A stretch of 64,000 nucleotides of DNA from Gp13-AA77 sp035949375 (GCA_035949375.1 DASZIG010000100.1:1-64000), one strand, 5' to 3'. Numbered from the stretch's first letter, positions 26,851 through 35,926 are shown. The notes: generated by a model not told the origin, from the letters alone. Numbers and translations are program-made.

Positions 26851-29800
26851 TCAGAAGAACAGCTTGAGCGAAACCTGCACTACTCTCGGGAAGTTCTGCT
26901 GGTTAAATGGAATCGTTCCAAACCCGCTCCACGAGCCGTTGGCGTTGCGCACCGGCGGCCCATCGAAGGGGTTGGTGTCCGGACCGGGGAACAGAGGAGT
27001 GTTCAAGGAATTGAACGCCTCAGCCCGGAACTGAAGCCGCTTGGACTCGGTGATCGTGAAGTCCTTCTGCACAGACAAGTCGAGATTCGGAATGTAGGGT
27101 TGGCGCAGGTAGGTGACCTGGTTCAGAAGGTTTCCCTGCCCCCAACTTGGGATCGGAGTCCAACAACTTGTGGGCCCCGCACTGCCGCAGTTGTAGATCC
27201 ACTGCCCATAGGTCGGGCCGCCGGTCGGGACGTAGCTGTGGCTGCTGTCGTACCAGAACCCGCCGGGGAGCCCTTCCGGGAATCCGCTGGAATCGCTGAA
27301 GACCCAGTTCAGCCTCCAGTTGTTGACCACCTGGCCGAACACGCCCGAGGCGCCGGTCCAGAGGTACTTGGAGCCGCGTCCAAAGGGCATGTCCCACTCA
27401 CCCGTCAGGCTGAAGACCTGCGTGCGATCATAGCCGACTGGTTCGTAGAGGGGATGCGGATCCTGCCAGGGCCAGCCGTTCAGATAGCTGGTGCTTTCCA
27501 TCGTTTTTGAGTAGGTATAGGCGAGCTGGAAGCTCATTCCACGCGACGAGCCATACAGCCGCTTGTCGAGTTTGACTTCCAGTGCGTCGTACCAGCTCTT
27601 GCCGTAGGGGTTGGTGTAGTCGCCGACCAGGCCGAACTGGCTGAGCGGCACCATCAGATTGACGGCGTTTACCGTGGGCGACGACCCCATGGAAGTGTTG
27701 CTGGGCAGCACGCCGTAATACGGGTTCGGCACCTGTGCGCTCAGCGTGCTGGCGAACGTCTTGTTGTAGTTGGACTGCTGCAGGTCATCGTTGTAGCCGT
27801 ACGAAAGCGGCAACGTGCCATTGATCCACTGGAAGGCCCCCTGCGTACGCAACGCGCGCGCGTAATTGCCTGCGTAGTGGACGTCGAGGGTCATGTGCCC
27901 CGGCAACTCGCGCTGGATGCCGAGCGACATCAGCGTGGAGCGGGGGATCTTGCGCTCCGGGAAGTCGAGCGCTTGTGTGTTGCCGACGTTGGTCAGCAGT
28001 CCAAGCGCAGACCCCACCGGTTGTTGGGCTCCGGTCGGGAAGGGGTTGCCGCTCTGGAAGGAGTCGGTTGGGGTAATGCCGTTCAGCGACGAGATGTAAG
28101 GCGAGGTGATGCTGTATCCCGAGGTCGTGCCCGCCTCAATCCCGTATGCAAACATCCAACCGTATCCGCCGCGCAGTACGGTCTTGTCGTTCAGGGCGTA
28201 TGCGAATCCGGCGCGCGGTTGAATGTTGCCCCAATCCGTGTTGTAAGCGTCCTGTGACTGGCCGTTGACGCCCGGGAATTGGATGCCGCCATACGCGGTC
28301 GAGAAGCTGGCAGGATTGTCCCCGGCGGCGTCCCAGGCCGCGATATTGGAGGCGTTGCTTAAGTTGGCTTGGAAGGTGCTGTTGTCGGTAATCGGGCTCA
28401 CGCACGTGACGCACATGCCGCGGTTCACGCGATCGTAGCGCTCCCGCAGGCCGCGTTCCAAGTCATAGCGGACACCAAGGTTCAGTGTAAGCCTGTGGTT
28501 CACCCGCCAGTTGTCCTGGCCGTAGAGCGAGTACAACGGGAAACCCTCGGCCAGGGTGTCGTTCCAATCCACGCCGCCGCTGTCGGGGTAGCCGAGCAGC
28601 ATATCGGCGATCACGTTGCCATTGTTTGCCGAGATCGCTCCCCGATTAGTGGGGTTGAACTGGGTGAATCCGGTACCGAAGGTGAAGTCCCCGTTGGGAT
28701 GGCCTACGGAGTCCGGATTGGCGAAGAAATAGTCCCCGAACTCGCCGCCAAACTCGATATTGTGCGCGCCGAGGCTCTTGGTGAAGTCGGCGTCAAGCAC
28801 GATGTTCTGTTCTACGTCGTTGCTCACGCCGTTTCCGATGATCTGGGGATACTGCTCGCTGAAGTAGATCTCCGGCAGCAGTTGCTTGGTGGTGGTGGTT
28901 ACGCTCGGCATGTTAAGCCCGAGGGAGCTCGGTGTGGGCGTCGTGAGGGGCCCGTCCGGGAAGCTGTCGATGAAACGGGCAAAGGAAGCTTTGAAGTCGC
29001 CCACGAGGGTGGGGGAGAACGTGTGCGTCATATCCTCGCTGGCCACGGTGTTGTCACGCCGCGAGTTGATGTTTCCGTTTTCCGCCGGTCCCGTAAATCC
29101 GCTGCTATCGCGGAACTCGGTGCCCCATTGATACTCGTAGCTGCTGTACCAGCGCGTTTTGTCGCTCGTGACATAGTCCACGCGCATCATGGGCTGGTAA
29201 TACCGGTACTTGTCCGGAACGTTGGCGATATAGTTGCTGATCGGCGACGTCGTATTGATGTTCGGCATCGGGTACAAATTCACCAGCGCGCTGCCGATCG
29301 GGTTAATCTGAGCGCTTGGAATGGTGTTGTTGGGAAATTCCTGGCGCGCGTAGGCGTTGCCGGGACAGTTGCCGATCACTCCGCCCGCCGCCGTGCATGC
29401 GGTAGTGGACGGGTCGTAGATCTGATAGGCGGTCTGCGAGAAATCTCCCGACCGCATCGCTGCCGTGGGAACGCTGGTCAAAGTGGTAAAGGGGATGTTT
29501 TCCCAGTATCCCTCGAAGCTGCCGAAGAAGAACACCTTGTCCTTCTTGATGGGCCCGCCGAAGGTGCCGCCGTATTGCTGTTGGTGGACGTCCTGGCGCG
29601 GGATGCCATTCAGGTTGTTCTCGAAATTGTTGGCGTTCAGCGCCCCGTTCTCCAGGTAATCATACAGGTCGCCGTGATACTCGTTGGTGCCGGCCTTGGT
29701 GACAATGTTCACCGTTCCGCCGGCGGTGTGCCCGTAGCGTGCGTCGTAGGTGTCGGTCATGACATTCACTTCTTGCACGGCGTCCACGTTCGGAGCCGTC

Positions 29801-30474
29801 ATCCAGCTTCCTTCGCCGCCGAAGCCGGTCATGACCGTCATGTTCGAGCCGTTCAGGGTAAAGAGCTGGTAGCCCTCCACCCCGCCGCCGATGGTGTACT
29901 CGTTGGTGGTATCCCAGGCCCGGGTTCCCGAGAATCCATTGGCCCCGAACTGCGTCTGCGTGAACTGCGACCCGGGTGTTGTACCGACCAGCATGTAAAT
30001 CTGGCGGCCGTTCAGCGGCATGTTTTGAATCTCGCGGCCGGTCAGAATGTCGCCGCCCGAACCGCTCGCCGTCTCAATCGCGGGCGGAGCTGCGGTTACG
30101 GTAACTTCCTGCGCCGTGGTGCCCAGCTCCAACTGGAAATTCAGGCCGAAGGACTGGCTGGTCACCAGGTGAACGTTCTGCTGGACCGCGGTCTTGAAGT
30201 GCTCCGTCTTGACGGACACCGTGTAAGTGCCCGGGAGCATGTAAGGGATGTAATAAACACCATCCCCGCTGGTCGTGGCGGTATAGGTGATTTGCGTGTC
30301 ATTCTGGACGGCCACGACTGAAGCGCCGGGTATGACAGCGCCTGATGGGTCCGCCACCTGACCGGTCAGCGCGGAGCGGAATTCCTGCGCGGCCGACGAG
30401 ATCCCTGTCATAAGCGCGAGCGACAGGGCAATCGCCATCGAGCCGACAACTAAGCCTCTGAAAAACCGATTCAT
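26851..30474 (-). CDS. Oar-like TonB-dependent outer-membrane receptor with carboxypeptidase-regulatory N-domain
   Basis: 1207 aa. Start ATG 30474 has AGGAGG 9 nt upstream (in the gap) and begins a signal peptide (MNRFFRGLVVGSMAIALSLA); the frame is open for 79 more codons upstream without family features. Residues about 33-105 are a carboxypeptidase-regulatory-like Ig domain (LTGQVADPSGAVIPGASV). A plug domain follows (LTGREIQNMPLNGRQIYML), then a long beta-barrel rich in Tyr/Asn/Gly, ending in VVQVSLKLFF with the terminal Phe typical of BAM-assembled barrels. Oar-like proteins move large substrates such as oligosaccharides, peptides or secreted proteins; many paralogues exist per acidobacterial genome. 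No substrate clue lies nearby. Confidence 0.9.
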   Translation of the reverse strand: MNRFFRGLVVGSMAIALSLALMTGISSAAQEFRSALTGQVADPSGAVIPGASVVAVQNDTQITYTATTSGDGVYYIPYMLPGTYTVSVKTEHFKTAVQQNVHLVTSQSFGLNFQLELGTTAQEVTVTAAPPAIETASGSGGDILTGREIQNMPLNGRQIYMLVGTTPGSQFTQTQFGANGFSGTRAWDTTNEYTIGGGVEGYQLFTLNGSNMTVMTGFGGEGSWMTAPNVDAVQEVNVMTDTYDARYGHTAGGTVNIVTKAGTNEYHGDLYDYLENGALNANNFENNLNGIPRQDVHQQQYGGTFGGPIKKDKVFFFGSFEGYWENIPFTTLTSVPTAAMRSGDFSQTAYQIYDPSTTACTAAGGVIGNCPGNAYARQEFPNNTIPSAQINPIGSALVNLYPMPNINTTSPISNYIANVPDKYRYYQPMMRVDYVTSDKTRWYSSYEYQWGTEFRDSSGFTGPAENGNINSRRDNTVASEDMTHTFSPTLVGDFKASFARFIDSFPDGPLTTPTPSSLGLNMPSVTTTTKQLLPEIYFSEQYPQIIGNGVSNDVEQNIVLDADFTKSLGAHNIEFGGEFGDYFFANPDSVGHPNGDFTFGTGFTQFNPTNRGAISANNGNVIADMLLGYPDSGGVDWNDTLAEGFPLYSLYGQDNWRVNHRLTLNLGVRYDLERGLRERYDRVNRGMCVTCVSPITDNSTFQANLSNASNIAAWDAAGDNPASFSTAYGGIQFPGVNGQSQDAYNTDWGNIQPRAGFAYALNDKTVLRGGYGWMFAYGIEAGTTSGYSITSPYISSLNGITPTDSFQSGNPFPTGAQQPVGSALGLLTNVGNTQALDFPERKIPRSTLMSLGIQRELPGHMTLDVHYAGNYARALRTQGAFQWINGTLPLSYGYNDDLQQSNYNKTFASTLSAQVPNPYYGVLPSNTSMGSSPTVNAVNLMVPLSQFGLVGDYTNPYGKSWYDALEVKLDKRLYGSSRGMSFQLAYTYSKTMESTSYLNGWPWQDPHPLYEPVGYDRTQVFSLTGEWDMPFGRGSKYLWTGASGVFGQVVNNWRLNWVFSDSSGFPEGLPGGFWYDSSHSYVPTGGPTYGQWIYNCGSAGPTSCWTPIPSWGQGNLLNQVTYLRQPYIPNLDLSVQKDFTITESKRLQFRAEAFNSLNTPLFPGPDTNPFDGPPVRNANGSWSGFGTIPFNQQNFPRVVQVSLKLFF

Positions 30475-31010
30475 GTCTCTTGCCTCCTGATTAGGACGAC
30501 GGACGTGCCACGGCCTGTGGGTTTCGCCGGCTTGCGTTGGCCATCGTGCAGCATTCGCGGTCGCTGCGTCGTCATTTTCATTGGTGGGTTTACCTGTGAG
30601 CTGTTGATGATTTTCCGGCAGAGAGGGTACCGATCGCGAAGGCCGCCTCTGCAAAGGCGCAGCTTGTTCCGGGGTCCTTTGGTCGGCGTTCGATGGCGGC
30701 ACCTCGCTCACACTTTGGCAGCCTCCTCACGGCTAAACCAAAGCTAATCCCGCTCTTTGGGGAGACTCAGTGCCGGCCGGCACCCCGGGCTCGTGATGAT
30801 GGTCACTCCACTGCAAGCGCTTTATTTTCAGATGGATAACTCAGTCCAGCGCCGTCGACGTCCTGCCAAATGTGAGGGTGCAAGAGCTTGTGGTGGGATT
30901 GATTGAGGCGGATTTGCCGGCGCTGGGGGGCCTTACGCCGTGGAAGCGAAATAGGAAAATGCCGTGCCGGTTCGCCGAGGGCCTTCACAGAAGCGGCCCA
31001 AAAGCCAGCG
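30475..31010. other. 536-bp gap between receptor gene and rpmB
   Basis: No convincing gene. It holds the AGGAGG ribosome site of the receptor gene (next to 30474) and, at 30770-30783, the perfect 14-bp palindrome GTGCCGGCCGGCAC, a candidate operator or chance GC-rich dyad. I could not find a convincing minus-strand -35/-10 pair. The part next to rpmB (about 30800-31010) is without recognisable structure. Confidence 0.5.
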
Positions 31011-31196
31011 CTACTTTACGATTTTGCCCGCGCGGATGCAGGCGGTGCAGGCCATGATAGCGCGCCGGGCGCCATTCACCATCGCGTGGACCCGCCGTAA
31101 GTTCGGCTCCCACCGGCGCTTGGTGACATTGTGAGCGTGACTGATCCGGTTTCCGAACATCGGGCCCTTGCCGCAGATTTCACAGGAGTGTGCCAT
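31011..31196 (-). CDS. rpmB: 50S ribosomal protein L28
   Basis: 61 aa, full length for L28. The start MAHSCEICGKGP and the middle GNRISHAHNVTKRRWEPNL are family signatures (usually VSHANNKTKRRFxPNL). Two CxxC pairs, Cys5/Cys8 and Cys50/Cys53, make this the zinc-binding form rather than a Zn-free paralogue. Start is fixed by GAGG seven nt upstream. Structural protein of the large subunit. It diverges from thiO across 57 bp. Confidence 0.96.
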   Translation of the reverse strand: MAHSCEICGKGPMFGNRISHAHNVTKRRWEPNLRRVHAMVNGARRAIMACTACIRAGKIVK

Positions 31197-31209
31197 TGCT
31201 CAGCCTCGG

Positions 31210-31237
31210 TTGTCGCAAGATGAACGAACAGTATAAC
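31210..31237 (+). promoter_or_regulatory. Promoter for thiO, overlapping a minus-strand -10 for rpmB
   Basis: Plus strand: TTGTCG 31210-31215, 16-nt gap, TATAAC 31232-31237, start near 31244. On the minus strand the same bases (31230-31235) read TATACT, a good -10 for rpmB, though its -35 is poor. The two promoters would compete for the same AGTATAAC core. Confidence 0.5.
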
Positions 31238-31253
31238 ATGAATTTGAGGCTGA

Positions 31254-32378
31254 ATGTCCTTGGAATCCTCGAGCGTACGCCATCCTGACGCTGTCGTGAT
31301 CGGCGGCGGCATCATCGGCAGTTCCATCGCCTTACGTCTGGCCCAGGCGGGCTTGCGGGTGACCGTCTTCGACCGCGGACGGGCGGGCGCGGAGGCCTCG
31401 AGCGCGGCGGCGGGCATGATCGCACCGCAGGCCGAGAAGACAGGACCGCCCGAGTTTGACGATCTTTGCCGCGCGAGCCACAGCCTTTACCCCGAATTTG
31501 CAGCCGAGATGGAGGCCCTGAGCGGCCAGGCGGCGAACTATCGCCGGGACGGCACGCTGCTGCTCGCCTTGGACGAGGAACAGGAGCGCGAGCTTGACCG
31601 AATCGAAGCCGGCGCCGTCGAGCGCCTGGACGCCGAGGCGGCACGCCGCCAGGTTCCGGGTCTGGCCGCGGACATCCGGCGCGCCTTGTTCCTTCCCGGC
31701 GACCATTCGGTGGATAACAAGCTTCTGACCCGTGCCGTGATCGAGGCGGCGCGCCGTCAGGGGGTAATCTTCGAGGAGAACGCTCCCGTCCGTCGGATCG
31801 TGGTGCGCCACGACCGCGCGGAAGGCATTGAGGCGGATCGGGGCCGCGTGGCCGCAACCGAAGTGATCCTGGCCGCCGGATGCTGGTCCGGGGCGCTCGC
31901 TGCGACGGCGGGCGTCGAGATTCCGATGGACCCGTGCCGGGGCCAGATGCTCGAGTTTGAGCTGGCCTCCGCCCTGCCCGTGGTGGTTCGGGCAGGCCAT
32001 CACTATCTGGTTCCGCGCGCGGGCGACGCGGTGATCGTGGGCACGACTGCCGAGTACGCGGGATTCGAGGCCACGGTTACGGCCGCAGGCCTCGCCAGCG
32101 TATTGCAAGCCGCGCTCCGGTTGGCTCCGTTTCTCGCGGCAGGCCGATTTCGCCGCGCCTGGGCCGGGCTGCGGCCTGACACCGCGGACCATTTGCCGGT
32201 GCTGGGACGGTCCGGTATCGGCGGGCTGACGCTCGCGACAGGCCACTTCCGCAACGGGATCCTGCTTGCGCCCGTTACGGCCCGGCTGATTGCGGATCTC
32301 GTGGTCGGCGGCGCCGCTCCGGCTGCGCTCGAGCCTTTTCGCGCCGATCGATTCGCACTGGCCGCCGCCCGGAGTTGA
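31254..32378 (+). CDS. thiO: Glycine oxidase ThiO / FAD-dependent amine oxidase
   Basis: 374 aa, ATG 31254 with GAGG just upstream. DAO-fold flavoenzyme: the FAD dinucleotide motif VVIGGGIIGSSIALRLAQAG is followed by FDRGRAGAEASSAAAGMIAPQ, the ThiO-type signature; the C-terminal motif GLRPDTADHLPVLGRS...ATGHFRNGILLAP is also typical. It oxidises glycine to iminoacetate for the thiazole ring of thiamine in aerobic bacteria. No other thi gene and no TPP riboswitch is visible nearby, so a broader D-amino-acid or glycine oxidase role cannot be excluded. Confidence 0.88.
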   Translation: MSLESSSVRHPDAVVIGGGIIGSSIALRLAQAGLRVTVFDRGRAGAEASSAAAGMIAPQAEKTGPPEFDDLCRASHSLYPEFAAEMEALSGQAANYRRDGTLLLALDEEQERELDRIEAGAVERLDAEAARRQVPGLAADIRRALFLPGDHSVDNKLLTRAVIEAARRQGVIFEENAPVRRIVVRHDRAEGIEADRGRVAATEVILAAGCWSGALAATAGVEIPMDPCRGQMLEFELASALPVVVRAGHHYLVPRAGDAVIVGTTAEYAGFEATVTAAGLASVLQAALRLAPFLAAGRFRRAWAGLRPDTADHLPVLGRSGIGGLTLATGHFRNGILLAPVTARLIADLVVGGAAPAALEPFRADRFALAAARS

Positions 32379-32789
32379 TCGCGCCATGTCGCAGCGGAAA
32401 GAACGCCCAATTTCCCTCGGACCTGAAAGGAGACTCAAGTTCAAACGCGGAGGCGACGATAGTCAGGGCAGAAGGCAGAGCGTCAGCTGGTTCCTCCTTA
32501 TCCAGCGGCTCTTTTTACCGGCGGCGAAGGGCACCCTCTCGCAAGTCTGACCCTCGCCGCCGGATTCTCTCAAGCCGCCCCGCACACGATCCCTGCGAGT
32601 TTCGGTTTAGTCTAGAATTCAGAAGCGACCACCCCGGCCTTCGGCCACCCCTCCTGAACCAGGAGGGGAGCAAAGGAGGCTCGTGAGTGGCGGTTCCCCT
32701 CCTCATTGAGGAGGGGTGACCGAAGGCCGGGGTGAATCTCCTCGCGCCCTGTGAGACATTTATTGCGAGCGAGGCTACAACACTAAGCC
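32379..32789. repeat. 411-bp gap containing a compound REP-like inverted repeat (32630-32734)
   Basis: Between thiO and gltX. 32630-32655 and 32709-32734 are 26-bp inverted copies (CACCCCGGCCTTCGG..., one mismatch). Each is flanked inward by its own small hairpin: CCCCTCCT-5 nt-AGGAGGGG in both arms. The element resembles bacterial interspersed mosaic repeats: two REP units head to head around about 25 bp. A single copy of the same unit lies at 35252-35298. The rest of the gap shows no gene and no clear promoter for gltX. Confidence 0.7.
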
Positions 32790-34286
32790 ATGCCCTTTGC
32801 CAGAGTTCGAACCCGCATCGCTCCGTCGCCTACCGGCGATCCGCACGTCGGCACAGCCTACATCGCGCTGTTCAACTATTGCTTCGCCAAGCAGCAGGGC
32901 GGCGATTTCATCCTGCGGATCGAAGACACCGATACCGCGCGAAGCACCGCGGACTCCGAGGCGGCCATCCTGAGCTCTCTTCGCTGGCTTGGTCTTGACT
33001 GGGACGAAGGGCCGGAAGTGGGCGGGCCGCACGGTCCCTATCGCCAGAGCGAGCGCGGCGCCATCTATCGCGAGCACGCCGACCGTCTGCTCGACGCCGG
33101 CCATGCCTTCCGCTGCTTCTGCACGACCGAGCGTCTGGCGGCGATGCGCGAATCGCAGAAGGCGGCGGGACAACGGCCCGGCTATGACGGGCTGTGCCTG
33201 CGCCTGTCGCCCGCGGAGTCCGAGGCGAAGCTCGCGGCGCACGAGCCTTTCGTTGTCAGGATGAAAGTGCCGGCCGAAGGATCGTGCCTGATCCACGATC
33301 TGCTGCGCGGCGACATCGTGATCGGGTGGGACACGGTCGACATGCAAGTGCTGCTCAAGGCCGACGGAATGCCCACCTACCATCTGGCCAATGTGGTCGA
33401 CGACCATCTGATGGAAATCTCGCACATCCTGCGCGGCGAGGAGTGGATCAATTCGGCTCCCAAGCACAAGCTTCTGTACGAATACTTCGGCTGGGAAATG
33501 CCCGCGCTGTGCCATCTGCCGCTGCTGCGCAACCCGGACAAGAGCAAGCTGAGCAAGAGGAAAAACCCCACCAGCCTGATCTTCTACCAGCGGATGGGCT
33601 ACCTTCCCGAAGCCCTGCTCAATTATCTCGGACTCATGGCGTGGTCGCTGCCGGGCGGCGAAGAGAAATTTTCCCTGGGCGAGATGATCCGGCAGTTCAG
33701 CCTGGATCGCATTTCGCTGGGCGGTCCCGTCTTCGATCTGACCAAGCTCGACTGGCTGAATGGCCGCTGGATTCGCGAGGATCTCGATGACGCCCAGTTC
33801 GCGGAACGGGTGCGGCGCTGGGCCTTCAACGACTCCTACCTGATGCGCCTCGTTCCGCTGGTGCATTCGAGGGTGTCGGTGCTGAGCGACCTCGGCCCGC
33901 TTGCGATGCCGTTCTTCTCGGGAATTGTGGACCTGACGATCGACAAACTGCTGGATGGCAAGCTCGATCGCGATACGGTTTCCGTGGCGCTTCACCTTGC
34001 CCTCGCGAAGATTGAGGGCCTGGAATGGCGGAAGGCCGAGATCGAGAAGATGCTGCGCGACCTCGCCGTCCAGATGGACGTCAAGCTGCGCGATTTCCTG
34101 CGGGTCTTCTTCATCGTTATGGCGGGAAGTCCGGTGTCCGTGCCCCTGTTTGACGCCATGGAGATTCTGGGCCGCGATTTGTGCCGCGCCCGGCTACGCC
34201 ACGCCGTGGGGCTCGTCGGAAAGCCTCAGTCCGACGAGAAGAAGAAATGGCTCAAGTCGCTTCAGGCGGGCGAGCCGCAGGATTAG
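32790..34286 (+). CDS. gltX: Glutamate--tRNA ligase
   Basis: 498 aa, ATG 32790. Class I aminoacyl-tRNA synthetase charging tRNA-Glu. The HIGH motif is PTGDPHVGTA (His19), the KMSKS loop is K253-L-S-K-R257, and RIEDTDTARST and YRQSERGAIYREHAD are family signatures. The C-terminal anticodon-binding region (about 340-498) is normal in length. The last four bases overlap the 3' end of the convergent YfcE-type gene. Confidence 0.95.
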   Translation: MPFARVRTRIAPSPTGDPHVGTAYIALFNYCFAKQQGGDFILRIEDTDTARSTADSEAAILSSLRWLGLDWDEGPEVGGPHGPYRQSERGAIYREHADRLLDAGHAFRCFCTTERLAAMRESQKAAGQRPGYDGLCLRLSPAESEAKLAAHEPFVVRMKVPAEGSCLIHDLLRGDIVIGWDTVDMQVLLKADGMPTYHLANVVDDHLMEISHILRGEEWINSAPKHKLLYEYFGWEMPALCHLPLLRNPDKSKLSKRKNPTSLIFYQRMGYLPEALLNYLGLMAWSLPGGEEKFSLGEMIRQFSLDRISLGGPVFDLTKLDWLNGRWIREDLDDAQFAERVRRWAFNDSYLMRLVPLVHSRVSVLSDLGPLAMPFFSGIVDLTIDKLLDGKLDRDTVSVALHLALAKIEGLEWRKAEIEKMLRDLAVQMDVKLRDFLRVFFIVMAGSPVSVPLFDAMEILGRDLCRARLRHAVGLVGKPQSDEKKKWLKSLQAGEPQD

Positions 34287-34855
34287 CGCCGCAACGCGCG
34301 GTCAATAGAAAGGGACTCCGGCAGGCCGCCGGAGTCGTCTTCGAGCGGCACGATGCGCGCCTGAAGGGTCTGTGGCAAGATTTCGACGAGCGCGCAAGTT
34401 CTCGGCAGGCTGAACCGCTTGCGGCCCGCGCTCCCCGGATTCACCCATAGAATCCCGCCCAGAAGCTCGAGGCACGGGCGATGGCTGTGCCCGAACACCA
34501 CCATCTCCGGTGACGGATCGAAGGCGTGCATCAGGCGCTCCGCTGGCTTCCGGACCGCCCCGCCGGCGCGCGCGGATTCCGCCCACAATTGCAAATCCGA
34601 CTGGGCTGCAGGCAGGATGTGCAGCACCCGGATGCCGGCGCCGCCGGGCGCAAGTTCGAGCGACAGGGGCAAGCCGGAGTCAGGCGAATCCACATTGCCG
34701 CGCACGGCGTGAACGGGCGCGATCTCGCGCAGCTCGTCGAGCACGGCTTCCGGGCCCACGTCGCCCGCGTGCACGATCAGTTCCGCGCCCCGCAGGGCCC
34801 CTCTAAGTTTCGGGTCGAAATAGCCGTGCGTGTCGGAGACGAGGCCGATCGTCAT
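34283..34855 (-). CDS. YfcE/MJ0936-type metallophosphoesterase
   Basis: 190 aa. Calcineurin-like fold: metal ligands in VSDTHG, HAGDVG, RGNVD and FGHSHRP appear in the usual order, and NPGSAGRKR closes the fold as in YfcE. Members hydrolyse phosphodiesters such as bis-pNPP in vitro; physiological substrate is unknown. ATG 34855 overlaps the stop of the upstream small membrane protein (4 nt), so the two are translationally coupled, which makes it the last gene of the redox island. Its 3' end overlaps gltX by 4 bp. Confidence 0.9.
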   Translation of the reverse strand: MTIGLVSDTHGYFDPKLRGALRGAELIVHAGDVGPEAVLDELREIAPVHAVRGNVDSPDSGLPLSLELAPGGAGIRVLHILPAAQSDLQLWAESARAGGAVRKPAERLMHAFDPSPEMVVFGHSHRPCLELLGGILWVNPGSAGRKRFSLPRTCALVEILPQTLQARIVPLEDDSGGLPESLSIDRALRR

Positions 34856-35229
34856 GGCGAGTCGCGCTGGCCCGCCGGCTTCGCGGAAGGCGCCTCCGCG
34901 GTTTCCTCTTTCACGATTGCGTCCGCCGCCTGCGGCGAGACGGGGCAGGACGGATTAACGGCGCGGCACGCTGCCAGGCTCTGCTTGCAACCGCAGGAAC
35001 AAGGCTCCATGTTCAGGCGGAGCAGAATGCGGTTCCGCGCCGCTTCGGGCAGATGGTCAAGCGCCATGTCCGGGATGCCCGTCAAGCTGCTCGGGACGAA
35101 ATCGGCAGCGGTGGGCGTGCACGGACTCCGTGGCGGCTCGAGAGGGGCCGGTTTGAACTTGGGCGCGCGCGGGTTCAGTCCCCAGACCAGCAGCGCCAGG
35201 AGCCCGAGCGTGACGGCCACAGCAGGCAC
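34852..35229 (-). CDS. Small membrane-anchored protein with Cys-rich C-terminal motif
   Basis: 125 aa from GTG 35229 (AAGGG 4 nt upstream). An in-frame ATG at 35418 would add 63 residues, but these translate a REP-like repeat plus an 18-bp tandem repeat, lack a ribosome site and overlap the upstream gene by 29 bp, so I reject it. One transmembrane helix (VAVTLGLLALLVWGL) leads to a Pro-rich, probably periplasmic domain ending in C-x-C-x-C-x6-C-x6-C (MEPCSCGCKQSLAACR then SCPVSPQAADAIVKEE). The same motif ends the TlpA protein at 35927-36757. Function unknown; a thiol or metal relay role is inferred from the motif and neighbours. Confidence 0.7.
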   Translation of the reverse strand: MPAVAVTLGLLALLVWGLNPRAPKFKPAPLEPPRSPCTPTAADFVPSSLTGIPDMALDHLPEAARNRILLRLNMEPCSCGCKQSLAACRAVNPSCPVSPQAADAIVKEETAEAPSAKPAGQRDSP

Positions 35230-35251
35230 TGAGCCCTTGTGGGTCCGGCGA

Positions 35252-35348
35252 CTCCCCTCCTCGTTGAGGAGGGATGGCCGAAGGCCGGGGTGGTCGCTGC
35301 GTCCAGGCGACGGTCCTGGTTCAGGCGAGAGTCCTGGTTCAGGCGACG
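35252..35348. repeat. Single REP-like unit (35252-35298) plus 18-bp tandem repeat (35313-35348)
   Basis: 35252-35298 matches the second arm of the 32630-32734 element: a CCTCC/GGAGG hairpin followed by GGCCGAAGGCCGGGGTGG. Directly beside it, TCCTGGTTCAGGCGA(G/C)(A/G) is present twice (35313-35330, 35331-35348), with degenerate partial copies on both sides. If the longer start of the neighbouring gene were used, the repeat would encode SDHPGLRPSLLNEEG and SPEPG units. Confidence 0.7.
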
Positions 35349-35389
35349 ACCCGGGCGCCGGGTCCTGGCTCGGAACGGTTCCGCCGGCT

Positions 35390-35923
35390 TCAGTTGAACT
35401 TGAGTCCTTTGAAGACATCGGTGTTGGCGGGTTTCAAGGGTTCGCTTCGCGGCACAACCTTGATCGAAAGCGTCAGCGGCACGCTGGTGGGCGGCAGGCA
35501 AGCGTGATCGTTACACGCCTGGTAGTCGAGGGTGCCCTTGAGGGTGTAAGCGCCGGGCTGGGCGCCGGACGCCACCTTGATCTCGGCGCCGACCACAAGC
35601 TTTCCCTGGTACACCGAGATCGGCGTATCGAGGAAGCTGAACTTCTGAGGCGACCCCTTTGGGTACTTCGTGTCCGCCAGATTCAAAGGCGGAGCGGTGT
35701 CCAACTTGAGTTGAGTCGGGATCAGGTAGTCGAGCGACGGGACGTGATCATTGATGTGGTAACCAGGAGCGACCTCGGCCACCACGGCGGCCTTCACCGT
35801 GGTACCGGGATGAACGGCGTCGCTGTCCAGAACCAGGTGGCCCGTGACCACAGTCGGGGCCTGAGCCAAGCCCGCCGCCACGAAGATCAGACAAGAGGTG
35901 ACAACGCTGGTTAGTTTTCGCAT
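35390..35923 (-). CDS. Stand-alone DsbD N-terminal (alpha) domain protein
   Basis: 177 aa with a signal peptide (MRKLTSVVTSCLIFVAAGLAQA). The body resembles the immunoglobulin-like alpha domain of DsbD: VAPGYHINDH, then KGTLDYQACNDHACLPP carrying Cys137 and Cys142, the pair that in DsbD-alpha takes electrons from the gamma domain and gives them to periplasmic partners. The CcdA and thioredoxin parts are not in this protein but are supplied in fused form by the gene at 37817-39109. It lies 3 bp after the TlpA gene on the same strand (operon). Confidence 0.85.
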   Translation of the reverse strand: MRKLTSVVTSCLIFVAAGLAQAPTVVTGHLVLDSDAVHPGTTVKAAVVAEVAPGYHINDHVPSLDYLIPTQLKLDTAPPLNLADTKYPKGSPQKFSFLDTPISVYQGKLVVGAEIKVASGAQPGAYTLKGTLDYQACNDHACLPPTSVPLTLSIKVVPRSEPLKPANTDVFKGLKFN

Positions 35924-35926
35924 TTT

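Noticed and set aside
28369..30321. 650-codon open frame on the plus strand opposite the receptor gene
   Set aside because: It mirrors a high-GC beta-barrel gene, has no family motifs or ribosome site, and the opposite strand encodes a clear Oar-like receptor.
30475..30711. 79-residue N-terminal extension of the Oar-like receptor
   Set aside because: The AGGAGG site and signal peptide fix the start at 30474.
31197..31253. TPP riboswitch upstream of thiO
   Set aside because: The gap is only 57 bp and has no thi-box (CTGAGA/ACCTGAT) elements.
35230..35418. N-terminal extension of the Cys-motif membrane protein
   Set aside because: It translates a REP-like unit and an 18-bp tandem repeat, overlaps the DsbD-alpha gene and lacks a ribosome site.
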